64,000 nucleotides of DNA from Streptomyces dioscori (GTDB taxonomy: Bacteria > Actinomycetota > Actinomycetes > Streptomycetales > Streptomycetaceae), in the NCBI RefSeq assembly GCF_003024195.1, contig NZ_KZ679051.1, positions 57,685 to 121,684 of the forward strand, in the 5' to 3' direction. The notes under the pieces were generated by a model. It did not search any database, was not told the origin of the DNA, and worked only from the letters and a program-made list of their open reading frames with translations. Below, piece after piece: positions 50,398-59,054 of the stretch (positions within the stretch are counted from its first letter, which is position 1; each line of letters opens with the position of its first letter). The position numbers were made by a program, and so were the translations under genes.

Positions 50398-51006
50398 CTA
50401 TCGCAGACCTCGCACGAGCAGGTCGATGAGCCGCCGGTAGGTGTCCTGCGAGCCGGACACCTGCCCGATCCCGCCCAGCTCCAGGTGGACCGCGCCGTGC
50501 AGGGCCGTCCAGACGACCTGCGCGGCCTCCCCCACGTCGGCGAACCCCTGGGGTGTGCGGCCTCCGGCGAGGTCCTGGACCAGCTCGATCAGGACCTCGA
50601 AGACCGCGTGGCCGTACACCGACGCCTTGGAGCCCGTCCGGGCGACCGGTCCGCCGCCGCCGAAGATGAGCGCGTAGCGCCGCGGATGCGCGAGCGCGAA
50701 GTGCCGGTATCCGTCGCAGGCCTGACGGAAGCGCGGCTCGGGGTCCACCGACCGGTCCACGTCGACCGCGTGCCAGAGGCCGTGCAGAGCCCGGACGGCC
50801 AGCGCGCCGAGCAGTCCCTCCTTGTTGCCGAACCGGTTGTACACCCCCATGGGCGCGACCTGCGCCTCACGGGCGACCGCGCGCACGGTGACACCGGCCA
50901 GACCCTCGCGGTCGAGCACGTCCTGCGCCGCGTCCAGCAGTACGTCATGCAGCCGTTCGCTCGCCGTACGGCGTCTGGACGGCGGACCCGCTGCTCCGGC
51001 ACTCAT
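50398..51006 (-). CDS. TetR-family regulator of the adjacent two-component/MMPL genes
   Basis: A 202-residue TetR protein from ATG 51006 (MSAGAAGPPSRRRTASERLH) after GGGAGGAG. The helix-turn-helix is LLDAAQDVLDREGLAGVTVR, then AVAREAQVAPMGVYNRFGNK (about 25-66). The C-terminal ligand domain includes WTALHGAVHLELGGIG, typical of the TetR_C_13/WHG group. It is divergent from the kinase gene, and a 33-bp palindrome in the shared spacer is its obvious operator. It likely represses itself and the kinase/regulator pair, possibly also the exporter downstream. Confidence 0.88.
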   Translation of the reverse strand: MSAGAAGPPSRRRTASERLHDVLLDAAQDVLDREGLAGVTVRAVAREAQVAPMGVYNRFGNKEGLLGALAVRALHGLWHAVDVDRSVDPEPRFRQACDGYRHFALAHPRRYALIFGGGGPVARTGSKASVYGHAVFEVLIELVQDLAGGRTPQGFADVGEAAQVVWTALHGAVHLELGGIGQVSGSQDTYRRLIDLLVRGLR

Positions 51007-51040
51007 CCGTCCCGCTCCTCCCGTTCGGCCCGCCCGGCCA

Positions 51041-51073
51041 GGCACGCTGTATAACATCGTTCTACAGCGTGCC
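51041..51073. promoter_or_regulatory. 33-bp TetR-type operator palindrome
   Basis: Perfect 11-bp outer arms (GGCACGCTGTA and TACAGCGTGCC) enclose AAC-ATC-GTT with one mismatched pair per side. TATAAC, a -10-like hexamer, lies inside the left arm. It lies between divergent tetR and kinase genes. Confidence 0.85.
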
Positions 51074-51111
51074 TCACCGTGCCCGCCCTGCAGCAACCGG
51101 AGTGATCACTC

Positions 51112-52314
51112 GTGCGATCCGACGCATGGACGCGATCCGACGCGTGGAAGCGATCCGATCCATGGGCGGCCGGCGGCACGCTCGCCGTGGTGGTCGCACT
51201 GGCCGTGGGCGCGGCGTCCGCGGTCCTCGGCGACCATGCCGGTTCGGCGACGCTGTGGGTGATCGTCGCCCTGGGAGCGGCCGGCCTCGTCCTGGCCGTG
51301 CGGGCGTGGACTGCCGCCGTCGTCGTCGCCGCCCTGCTGGCCGCCCTGGAGATCCGCGATCCGGCGCCGTGGGGAACCTGGGCGGTGGCCGGAGGGCTGC
51401 TGTTCCTGTTCGCCCTGCGCCGCCCCCGTTTCGACGCGATCGCCGCCGGCGCGGTGGTCGCGGGCGGCACGATGCTCGCCGCGTACAACCCGTACGCCTC
51501 ATGGCAGGACAGCGGCGGCGTCGGAGCGTTCGGGATCGTCACTCTCGCCGCCGCCATGGTCGGGGTGGGGCAGTGGGTGCAGGCGCAACGGCGCTATGTC
51601 GTCGCGGAGCTGGGGCGGCGGCGCCAGGAAGCCGAACGCCGGCGGGAGGAGGTGGCCCGCCACGTGGCGGAGGAACGGCTGCGGATCGCCCGCGAACTCC
51701 ACGACAGCGTGGCCCATCACCTCGCGGTGGTCAGCGTCCACACCAATGTCGCCAAGGCCAGTCTCGACTCCTCGCCGGAAGCGTCCCGACGCGCCCTGGA
51801 CGAGGTGCAGGCCGCCACCCGGTCGGTGCTGGAGGAACTGGGAGTCGTCCTGGGCGTCCTGCGCGCGTCGGAGTCCGAGGTCGCCCCGGCAGCCCCCGTG
51901 GACGCCGCCGTGGTCGGCGAACTCCTGGAGAGCTTCGAGGGCATCGGGCTGAAGGTCGGGGCCGAGGGGCTGGACCACCTGCTCGCCCTCGCGCCGGTCG
52001 CCCGGACCGCTGCCCGGCGCATCCTCCAGGAATCGCTCACCAACGCCCAGCGGTACGGCGACGGCGGCGCCACCGTGACAGTCGACCCACCGGCCGGCGG
52101 CTACGTCACCCTGTCCGTCCGCAACCCCTGGGTACCGCGCGAGACCGGGTCCGCCGGAAGCGGGCTGGGACTCGTGGGCATGGAGGAGCGGGTCCACGCG
52201 CTCGGCGGCACCTTCCACGCGGGCCCGGACCCGAAGGGATTCCTGGTGACCGCACAACTCCCGGCCGCCGCGCCGCGAAGAACGCGAAGAACAGCGAAGG
52301 AGACATCCGGATGA
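51112..52314 (+). CDS. NarL-type sensor histidine kinase
   Basis: A 400-residue kinase from GTG 51112. The start is preceded by a 12-bp palindrome containing its GGAG. It begins with three 18-bp repeat units read as RSDAWT-RSDAWK-RSDPWA. About five membrane helices occupy 20-155. A HisKA_3 dimerisation domain carries His197 (RELHDSVAHHL). The ATPase domain has TNAQRYGDGG (N-box) and GSGLGLVGMEERV (G-box). It autophosphorylates in response to an unknown envelope signal. The stop overlaps the regulator's start (ATGA). Confidence 0.92.
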   Translation: MRSDAWTRSDAWKRSDPWAAGGTLAVVVALAVGAASAVLGDHAGSATLWVIVALGAAGLVLAVRAWTAAVVVAALLAALEIRDPAPWGTWAVAGGLLFLFALRRPRFDAIAAGAVVAGGTMLAAYNPYASWQDSGGVGAFGIVTLAAAMVGVGQWVQAQRRYVVAELGRRRQEAERRREEVARHVAEERLRIARELHDSVAHHLAVVSVHTNVAKASLDSSPEASRRALDEVQAATRSVLEELGVVLGVLRASESEVAPAAPVDAAVVGELLESFEGIGLKVGAEGLDHLLALAPVARTAARRILQESLTNAQRYGDGGATVTVDPPAGGYVTLSVRNPWVPRETGSAGSGLGLVGMEERVHALGGTFHAGPDPKGFLVTAQLPAAAPRRTRRTAKETSG

Positions 52315-52994
52315 GCGTCGTACGCGTCCTCGTCGTCGACGACCAGGTCATGATCCGCTCCGGTATACGGGCCCTTCTGGAGACCGGCACCGGAGTCGAC
52401 GTCGTCGGCGAGGCGGCCGACGGGAGCCGGGCCGTCGACATGGCGCGGGCCCTGGTGCCCGACGTCATCCTCATGGACCTGCGGATGCCGGTGCTCGACG
52501 GAGTGGGAGCGATCACCCGGCTGCGGGCCGACGCCGTCACCGCGGACATCGGGATCCTGGTATTGACCACCTTCGACACCGACCAGGACATCCTGGCCGC
52601 CCTCCAGGCCGGGGCCAACGGCTTCCTCGGCAAGTCGGCGGACCACGAGGAGCTCCTGCGGGCCGTCGAGCGGGTCGCCGCGGGCGGCTCCTCCCTGTCC
52701 GCCGTCGCGACGGACACCGTCGTCGGGCACCTCACCCGCACGGCACGCGAGCAGCGGCCTGCGGACCCGGTCTCCCCCGAGGATCTGCGCAAGGCCGAGT
52801 CCCTGACCTCCCGCGAACGGGAGGTCACCGTGCTGGTCTCCCAGGGGCTGACCAACGACGCCATCGCGGAGCGCCTGTTCATCTCGCCGCTGACGGTGAA
52901 GACCCATGTGAACCGGGCCATGAGCAAACTGCACGTCAGGGACCGGGCGCAACTCGTGGTCGCGGCCCTCCGGGCTGGCCTGCGCGCGGACTGA
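52311..52994 (+). CDS. NarL/FixJ-family response regulator
   Basis: A 227-residue regulator from ATG 52311, overlapping the kinase stop by 4 bp with AAGGAG in front. The receiver domain has the acidic pair Asp10-Asp11 and phosphorylation site Asp56 (LMDLRMP). Lys follows in FLGKSADHEE. The GerE/LuxR DNA-binding domain (about 160-222) reads LTSREREVTVLVSQGLTNDA and IAERLFISPLTVKTHVNRAM. It probably controls the MMPL gene 242 bp downstream and its own operon. Confidence 0.93.
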   Translation: MSVVRVLVVDDQVMIRSGIRALLETGTGVDVVGEAADGSRAVDMARALVPDVILMDLRMPVLDGVGAITRLRADAVTADIGILVLTTFDTDQDILAALQAGANGFLGKSADHEELLRAVERVAAGGSSLSAVATDTVVGHLTRTAREQRPADPVSPEDLRKAESLTSREREVTVLVSQGLTNDAIAERLFISPLTVKTHVNRAMSKLHVRDRAQLVVAALRAGLRAD

Positions 52995-53102
52995 CCGCTG
53001 CGGGTGGCGGCCCGCCGCGGGTGGCGAATCACCGCAGGTGACGCGCCACCGCGGGTCACCGACCACCGCGGGCGGAGGAGAAGCACGGGACCGGAAGTAC
53101 AC

Positions 53103-53131
53103 CAGCGGCGGTAGTTCCGCTACCGCCGCTG
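53103..53131 (+). terminator. perfect 12-bp hairpin between regulator and MMPL genes
   Basis: CAGCGGCGGTAG pairs with CTACCGCCGCTG around TTCCG, 109 bp after the regulator stop and 106 bp before the exporter start. It could be a terminator or attenuator. No T-tract follows. Confidence 0.6.
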
Positions 53132-53236
53132 TGCGACGACCGTCCGGCACCTCCCGGCGGAGGCTGGGCACCGGCCGCACGAGCGGCCCGCGCACCGCAT
53201 TCCGCGTGCCGCATGCCGCATTCCGCAGGAGTCCCG

Positions 53237-55564
53237 ATGTCCCGATTGTTGTCCAGGATCGGCGCGTTCAGCGCCGGTCACCGGCTCGTCGTCGCCGGAG
53301 CATGGTTCGTACTCACCGTGGTCCTCACCGTCGTCACGATCAGCGGCGCCAAGTTCTCCGACGCCGAATTCAGCATCTCGGGCGCCGAGTCGACCACCGC
53401 GCTCGCCACGATGGCGAAGGCGTTTCCCGAGGCCGACCCCGAGGCCGGCGAGCTGATGCTGGTCGTGGAGGCACCCGACGGCACCTCCCTGACCCGGCCG
53501 GCCGACCGGGAACTGGTCGCGGGCCTCGTCTCGCGCGCCACCGGCGTCCCCGACGTGAAGTCCGCCGCGGACCCCTACGCCGAGAACCGCCCCTATGTGT
53601 CGAAGGACGGTTCGGTCGCCGTCTCGACACTCACCGTCGACCTGGAGGCGGACCAGGCCGTCGTCGAGGACGGCCTCCGGGCAGCAGCGGCTCCCCTGAC
53701 GGACAAGGGATACCGCGTCGAACTCGGCGGGACCCTGGACGACGGGCCGCCCGAGATCGCCGGCGTCACCGAGATCGTCGGCGTCGTGGTCGCCTTCGTC
53801 GTGCTGCTGCTGACCTTCGGCTCGCTGGCCGCCGCCGGGGCGAACATGCTGACCGCCCTGAGCGGGGTCGTCGTCGGCGTCCTGGGCATTCTCGCGTGGT
53901 CCGCCACGGGTGAGGGCATCCAGTCCACCACGCTGATCATCGCGGTGATGCTCGGGCTCGCGGTCGGCATCGACTACGCCCTGCTGATCCTCTCGCGGTT
54001 CCGTGACGAGCTCCGCCGGGGCGTGGGCGTCGACGCCGCCGTGGCCCGCGCCGCCGGCACGGCCGGCACCTCCGTGGTGGTGGCCGGGACCACCGTGGTC
54101 ATCGCCCTGACGGGGCTGGCGATCGTTCGCATCGCGTTCATCACCGAGATGGGACTCGGCGCGGCACTCGCCGTGATCGTGGCCGTGGCAGCCTCGCTCA
54201 CCGTCGTACCGGCCGTGCTCAAGACCCTCGGCCACCGGGCACTGCCGCGCAGGGAGCGCCCGGTGGCGGGCGCGGTGTACACGGCACCGGCGACCGGGGC
54301 ACCGGCCGCAACGGACGCACCGGCCGCGGAGACGGCAGCGGCAGCGGCAGCGGCAGCGGCAGCGGGGACGGGGTCGGGGTCGGCGTCCGCCGCGCCGGAG
54401 CCGGGCAGCCGCCGCGGGACGGGCCTGCTGGGCCGCTGGGCGCAGGTCGTGGTCGACCGGCCCGTCCTCACCATGCTGGGCAGCATCGTCCTCGTCGCCC
54501 TGCTCGCCGTCCCGGCCCTCTCCCTCAAGACCGAACTCGATCCCCCGGGCGGCCCCGACCCGGCCAGTTCCCAGCGTGCGGCCTACACGACGGTGAGCGA
54601 CGCGTTCGGCGCCGGCGAACAGAACCCCCTGGTGGTGCTCTTCGAAGGCCCGGACGCGGCGGACACCGCGGCCGGCACGGCCAAGCGGATCACCGCGCTG
54701 AACGGTGTGGCCGACGTCAGCCCGGTCCAGCGCGCCGAGGACACGGGCATCGCCTTCCTCGCGGTCACACCCGACCACGGCCCGACCGACTCACGTACGA
54801 GCGACCTGGTGAACTCGCTGCGCACGGCGATGGACGACGTGGCGGGCGCCGAGGTCTCGGTGACGGGCCAGACCGCCGTCGACGTGGACGTCAACGCGGC
54901 ACTCTCGTCCGGCCTGATCATCTATCTGGTCGCCGTGGTCGGTCTCTCGCTGCTCCTGCTCACGCTCGTGTTCCGTTCCGTCATGGTGCCGCTGCTGGCC
55001 ACCGCCGGGTTCCTCATGTCGCTGGCCGCGGGCCTCGGCGTGACCGTGGCGGTGTTCCAGTGGGGCTGGGCCGGCACGCTGGTCAGCCTCGACGAGGCCC
55101 GGCCGCTGGCGAGCCTGACACCGCTGATCGTGGTGGGCGTGCTGTTCGGCCTCGCCATGGACTACCAGGTGTTCCTGGTGGCCCGGATGCACGAGGCGCA
55201 CCGCGCCGGACTCCCCACCCGGGCGGCCATCGTGCGGGGCTTCGGGCAGGCCTCACCCGTCGTCGTCGCGGCGGCCGCGATCATGGCGGCGGTGTTCGCC
55301 GGCTTCGCCTTCAGCGGCGGCGACCAGATGGTCGCGTCCATCGGACTGGCCCTGACCGTCGGGGTGCTGGTCGACGCGCTCGTCGTCCGCATGCTCCTCG
55401 TACCGGCGGCCCTGCGGCTCCTCGGTGAGGCGAGCTGGTGGATGCCCCGCGCGCTGGACCGCGTACTGCCGGACATCGACACGGAGGGGGCGTCCCTGGA
55501 CCGGGAGGAGCCGTCGGCGGGCGACGGCCCACGCCAGGAACTGGCCGGATCGGCCCGGGTCTAG
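53237..55564 (+). CDS. MMPL/RND-family exporter
   Basis: A 775-residue transporter from ATG 53237, 5 nt after AGGAG. It has the MmpL layout: helix 1, an extracytoplasmic loop (SDAEFSISGAESTTALATMA), helices 2-6 (GVVVAFVVLLLTFGSLAAAG, LGLAVGIDYALLILSRFRDE) and a cytoplasmic linker. A second loop and helices 7-12 follow (VLFGLAMDYQVFLVARMHEA). The paired GIDYALL and AMDYQVF motifs carry the proton-relay Asp-Tyr residues. The linker near 365-380 contains an eight-alanine tract coded by GCA/GCG repeats. It exports lipids or antibiotics. It sits downstream of the kinase and regulator. Confidence 0.93.
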   Translation: MSRLLSRIGAFSAGHRLVVAGAWFVLTVVLTVVTISGAKFSDAEFSISGAESTTALATMAKAFPEADPEAGELMLVVEAPDGTSLTRPADRELVAGLVSRATGVPDVKSAADPYAENRPYVSKDGSVAVSTLTVDLEADQAVVEDGLRAAAAPLTDKGYRVELGGTLDDGPPEIAGVTEIVGVVVAFVVLLLTFGSLAAAGANMLTALSGVVVGVLGILAWSATGEGIQSTTLIIAVMLGLAVGIDYALLILSRFRDELRRGVGVDAAVARAAGTAGTSVVVAGTTVVIALTGLAIVRIAFITEMGLGAALAVIVAVAASLTVVPAVLKTLGHRALPRRERPVAGAVYTAPATGAPAATDAPAAETAAAAAAAAAAGTGSGSASAAPEPGSRRGTGLLGRWAQVVVDRPVLTMLGSIVLVALLAVPALSLKTELDPPGGPDPASSQRAAYTTVSDAFGAGEQNPLVVLFEGPDAADTAAGTAKRITALNGVADVSPVQRAEDTGIAFLAVTPDHGPTDSRTSDLVNSLRTAMDDVAGAEVSVTGQTAVDVDVNAALSSGLIIYLVAVVGLSLLLLTLVFRSVMVPLLATAGFLMSLAAGLGVTVAVFQWGWAGTLVSLDEARPLASLTPLIVVGVLFGLAMDYQVFLVARMHEAHRAGLPTRAAIVRGFGQASPVVVAAAAIMAAVFAGFAFSGGDQMVASIGLALTVGVLVDALVVRMLLVPAALRLLGEASWWMPRALDRVLPDIDTEGASLDREEPSAGDGPRQELAGSARV

Positions 55565-55892
55565 GGAAACGGCACTCGCCCCCGCCGCCCCTACCCGTTC
55601 CCGTCAACGACTCGGGGGCCAGCCCCCGAACCCCCGCTCCTCAAACGCCGGAGGGGCTGAAAATTCAGCCCGTCCGGCGTTTGAGGACGAGCGCGCAGCG
55701 CGATCAGCGAGGGCGAGGGGGCGCAGCCCCCATACGGGACGGGAACGGCGACCGGCCGGGGAGACATGGCGCTCCCCGGCCGGTCTACGGCACCCGCACG
55801 GCCGTACGGTGTTCACAGTGCCGCGTCCGTATATCGGTGCCGGGTCGGCCAAGTTGCCTGCATGTTAACGCAGTTGCTCCCTGTTTGTCGGC
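55565..55892. repeat. 328-bp gap with composite palindromic repeat, copy 2
   Basis: Convergent gap between the MMPL gene and the opp operon. It has a C-rich lead ending CCCTACCCGTTCCCGTC, then a 23-bp inverted repeat (55638-55660 with 55665-55687, one mismatch, 4-nt loop). The closing GACGGGAACGG at about 55737-55747 pairs back to the lead. The same module as at 32150-32300. Otherwise empty. Confidence 0.8.
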
Positions 55893-57008
55893 TTACGCGG
55901 ACCCGTCCGTCGGTTCGCCCGGCGGCTCCACCGGTTCCTGCGGCACGACCTGCTTCTCCTCCGCGAAGTGGCAGGCCGAGTCATGGGCGGCGGGACCGGC
56001 CTCGTACCGGAACTCCGCGGGGACCGCGAGCAGCGGGACCTCCATCGCGCAGCGCTCCGCGGCCTTCCAGCAGCGGGTGCGGAAGCGGCAGCCGGAGGGG
56101 ATGTTCGCGGGCGAGGGCACGTCGCCGAAGAGGATGATCCGCTCCCGGTGTTCGCGGGCCTCCGGGTCCGGGACGGGCACGGCGGACAGCAGCGCCTGGG
56201 TGTACGGGTGTGTCGGGTGGTCGTAGATCTCGGCGTCCCGGCCGGTCTCCACGATCCGGCCGAGGTACATCACCCCGACCCGGTCGGAGATGTGCCGCAC
56301 GATCGACAGGTCGTGCGCGATGAAGACGTAGGAGAGGGCGAACTCGGTCTGCAGGCGGTCCATCAGGTTGATCACCTGCGCCTGCACGGACACGTCGAGC
56401 GCCGACACCGGCTCGTCCGCGACGATGATCTCGGGGCGCAGGGCGAGGCCGCGCGCGATGCCGATGCGCTGGCGCTGGCCGCCGGAGAACTGGTGCGGAT
56501 AGCGGTTGATGTACTCCGGGTTGAGCCCCACCACGTCCAGCAGGTCCTGCACCTGCCGCCGCCGGTCGCCCTTCGGCGCGACCTCGGGGTGGATCTCGTA
56601 CGGCTCCCCGATGATGTCGCCGACGGTCATCCGGGGGTTGAGCGAGGTGTACGGGTCCTGGAAGACCATCTGGATGTTGCGGCGGACGGCCTTGAGGGCG
56701 CGGCCGGACAGCTTGGTGATGTCGTCGCCCTTGTACCTGATCTCGCCCGCGGTCGGCCGCTCCAGGTTGACCAGCATCTTGGCGACGGTCGACTTGCCGC
56801 AGCCGGACTCGCCGACGATGCCGAGGGTTTCCCCCGCGCCGAGGTCGAAGTCGACGCCGTCGACGGCCTTCACCGCGCCCACCTGCTTGCGGAACAGGAT
56901 GCCCTGGGTGAGCGGGTAGTGCTTGACGAGGCCGCGGACCTGGAGGATCGGCTCGCCGGCGGGGGCGTTCAGGTGCTCGGCGACAGCGCCGTTCTTCCGC
57001 TCAGCCAT
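55893..57008 (-). CDS. oligopeptide ABC transporter ATP-binding protein (OppF/DppF type)
   Basis: A 371-residue ABC ATPase, ATG 57008, overlapping the upstream ATPase gene by 8 bp. Walker A GESGCGKST is at 66-74, the signature is FSGGQRQR, and Walker B is IIVADEPVSALD. The switch His is in FIAHDLS. The C-terminal oligopeptide/dipeptide extension (PSPANIPSGCRFRTRC, then CHF) carries cysteines typical of OppD/F and may bind an Fe-S cluster. It powers peptide uptake with its OppD partner. Last gene of the operon. Confidence 0.94.
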   Translation of the reverse strand: MAERKNGAVAEHLNAPAGEPILQVRGLVKHYPLTQGILFRKQVGAVKAVDGVDFDLGAGETLGIVGESGCGKSTVAKMLVNLERPTAGEIRYKGDDITKLSGRALKAVRRNIQMVFQDPYTSLNPRMTVGDIIGEPYEIHPEVAPKGDRRRQVQDLLDVVGLNPEYINRYPHQFSGGQRQRIGIARGLALRPEIIVADEPVSALDVSVQAQVINLMDRLQTEFALSYVFIAHDLSIVRHISDRVGVMYLGRIVETGRDAEIYDHPTHPYTQALLSAVPVPDPEAREHRERIILFGDVPSPANIPSGCRFRTRCWKAAERCAMEVPLLAVPAEFRYEAGPAAHDSACHFAEEKQVVPQEPVEPPGEPTDGSA

Positions 57009-58002
57009 TGAGGCACTCCCTCCAGAAGTGGCAGGCGCTCACGCGGTCCGCGCCCGCCTCGGTCACCTCGTACAGGGGCGGTACGTCGGTGCGGCAGACG
57101 TCCTGGGCCATGGGGCAGCGGGGGTTGAAGGCGCAGCCCGGCGGGATGTTCATCAGGTTCGGCGGCAGGCCCTTGATCGCGTAGAGCTCCCGGCCCTTCT
57201 GGTCGAGCCGCGGGATCGATTCGAGGAGGCCTTTGGTGTACGGGTGCGCGGGGGCCTTGTAGATGTCGTGGACCGGGGCGGACTCGACGATCCGGCCCGC
57301 GTACATGACGGCGATCCGGTCGGCGACGTCCGCGACCACGCCGAGGTCGTGGGTGATGAGGATGAGGCCCATGTTGAGCTCGCGCTGCAGCTCGGCGAGC
57401 AGGTCCATGACCTGGGCCTGGACGGTGACGTCGAGGGCGGTGGTGGGTTCGTCGGCGATGATCAGGGCCGGTTCCAGGGCCAGCGCCATCGCGATCATGA
57501 TGCGCTGGCGCATCCCGCCGGAGAACTGGTGCGGATAGTCGCCGACGCGGGAGGCGGCGCCCGGGATGCGTACCCGGTCCATCAGTTCGATCGCCTTCGC
57601 CTTCGCCTCCTTGCGGGACGCGCCCCGGTGGACCGTGAACATCTCGCCGAGCTGGGCGCCGACGCTGAGCACCGGGTTCAGGGACGACAGCGCGTCCTGG
57701 AAGATCATCGCCATCTGGGCGCCGCGGACCTTGCGCCGCTCCTCCTCCTTGAACTTCAGGAGGTCCTGGCCCTTGAAGAGGATCTCGCCCGAGGTGATCT
57801 TCCCGGGCGGGGTGTCGAGGATGCCCATCACGGCCTGCGCGGTCACGGACTTGCCGGAGCCGGACTCGCCGAGCACGGCGAGCGTCTCGCCCTCGTCCAC
57901 GCTGTAGGTGACCCCGTTGACGGCCTTGGCGACCCCGTCCCGGGTCCTGAACTCCACGTGCAGATCGCGCACTTCGAGCAGCACGTCGGTCACGCCGGTC
58001 AC
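57001..58002 (-). CDS. oligopeptide ABC transporter ATP-binding protein (OppD/DppD type)
   Basis: A 333-residue ATPase. I start it at GTG 58002, overlapping the permease stop by 4 bp; GTG 57993 is a close alternative. Walker A is GESGSGKS and the signature is FSGGMRQR. Walker B is LIIADEPTTALD, with ITHDLGVVADVAD. The C-terminal domain has FNPRCPMAQDVC. FRTRDGVAKAVNGVTY at the N-terminus is typical of OppD. It forms a heterodimer with the OppF-type protein on the inner face of the membrane. Confidence 0.93.
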   Translation of the reverse strand: MTGVTDVLLEVRDLHVEFRTRDGVAKAVNGVTYSVDEGETLAVLGESGSGKSVTAQAVMGILDTPPGKITSGEILFKGQDLLKFKEEERRKVRGAQMAMIFQDALSSLNPVLSVGAQLGEMFTVHRGASRKEAKAKAIELMDRVRIPGAASRVGDYPHQFSGGMRQRIMIAMALALEPALIIADEPTTALDVTVQAQVMDLLAELQRELNMGLILITHDLGVVADVADRIAVMYAGRIVESAPVHDIYKAPAHPYTKGLLESIPRLDQKGRELYAIKGLPPNLMNIPPGCAFNPRCPMAQDVCRTDVPPLYEVTEAGADRVSACHFWRECLNG

Positions 58003-59054
58003 CTCAGCTTCGGGTCGAGGGCGTCGCGCACCGCGTCGCCGAGCATGATGAACGCGAGGACGGTGACGGCCAGCGCCCCGGCCGGCCACAGCAGGGCGTG
58101 CGGCGCGGTGCGGATGTACTGGGACGCCGAGGAGATGTCGATGCCCCAGCTCACGGTGGGCGGCTTCAGCCCGACGCCGAGGAACGACAGGGTCGCCTCC
58201 AGCGAGATGTACGTGCCCAGCGCGATGGTCGCCACGACGATGACCGGGGCGATCGCGTTCGGCGTGATGTGCCGCAGCAGCATCCGCGAGTTGGAGGCGC
58301 CGAGCGCGCGGGCGGCCTGCACGTAGTCGTTCTGCTTGGTGGTGATGACCGAGCCACGGGCGATACGGGAGATCTGCGGCCAGCCCAGCAGCACCATGAA
58401 GCCGATCACCGGCCAGATGGTGGAGCTGGTGACCACGGACAGCAGCACCAGACCGCCGAGGACGACGGGGATCGCGAAGAAGATGTCGGTGATACGGGAG
58501 AGGACCGCGTCCCACGCCCCGCCGAAGAACCCGGCGAGCCCGCCCAGCACCGAGCCGAGGATCGCCACCCCGAGCGTGGCGCAGACGCCGACGGTGACGG
58601 AGACCCGGGCCCCGTACACCGTGCGCGTGTAGACGTCGCAGCCCTGGCCGTTGTAGCCGAAGGGATGGCCCGGCTGCGAACCCTCCTGGGACTTGGCGAG
58701 GTCGCACTTGAGGGGGTTGCCGGAGGCGATCACCGAGGGCCACAGGGAGATGACGATCAGGAAGAGGATGACGAGCCCCGAGATGATGAAGACGGGGTTG
58801 CGCCGCAGGTCGCGCCAGGCGTCGGACCACAGGGAACGCGGCTTGTCCTGGGGGCCGGAGCCGTCCGGCCCGCCGAGGGGCTTCCGCAGGGAGTCGGCCT
58901 CCTGCGTGGCGAGGTCCATCGCGCCGCCCATGCCGGTCGCGGCGATGGCGCCGTCCTCGGGGGCCCGGCCGCCGCCGGACAGGTGCGGCCCGGGTGGCAT
59001 GGAGGGCAGGGGCCGCTCCGGCGGCGTCGGCTCGGGCGGCGTCGGCTCAGGCAT
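57999..59054 (-). CDS. oligopeptide ABC transporter permease (OppC/DppC type)
   Basis: A 351-residue permease with an N-terminal Pro-rich cytoplasmic segment of about 85 residues (MPEPTPPEPTPPERPLPSMP). Six membrane helices follow. The family EAA loop is RALGASNSRMLLRHITPNAI, which contacts the ATPases. A large loop after helix 1 (GHPFGYNGQGCDVYTRTVYG) is the OppC_N signature. It overlaps the upstream permease gene by 8 bp and the downstream ATPase by 4 bp. Confidence 0.93.
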   Translation of the reverse strand: MPEPTPPEPTPPERPLPSMPPGPHLSGGGRAPEDGAIAATGMGGAMDLATQEADSLRKPLGGPDGSGPQDKPRSLWSDAWRDLRRNPVFIISGLVILFLIVISLWPSVIASGNPLKCDLAKSQEGSQPGHPFGYNGQGCDVYTRTVYGARVSVTVGVCATLGVAILGSVLGGLAGFFGGAWDAVLSRITDIFFAIPVVLGGLVLLSVVTSSTIWPVIGFMVLLGWPQISRIARGSVITTKQNDYVQAARALGASNSRMLLRHITPNAIAPVIVVATIALGTYISLEATLSFLGVGLKPPTVSWGIDISSASQYIRTAPHALLWPAGALAVTVLAFIMLGDAVRDALDPKLR

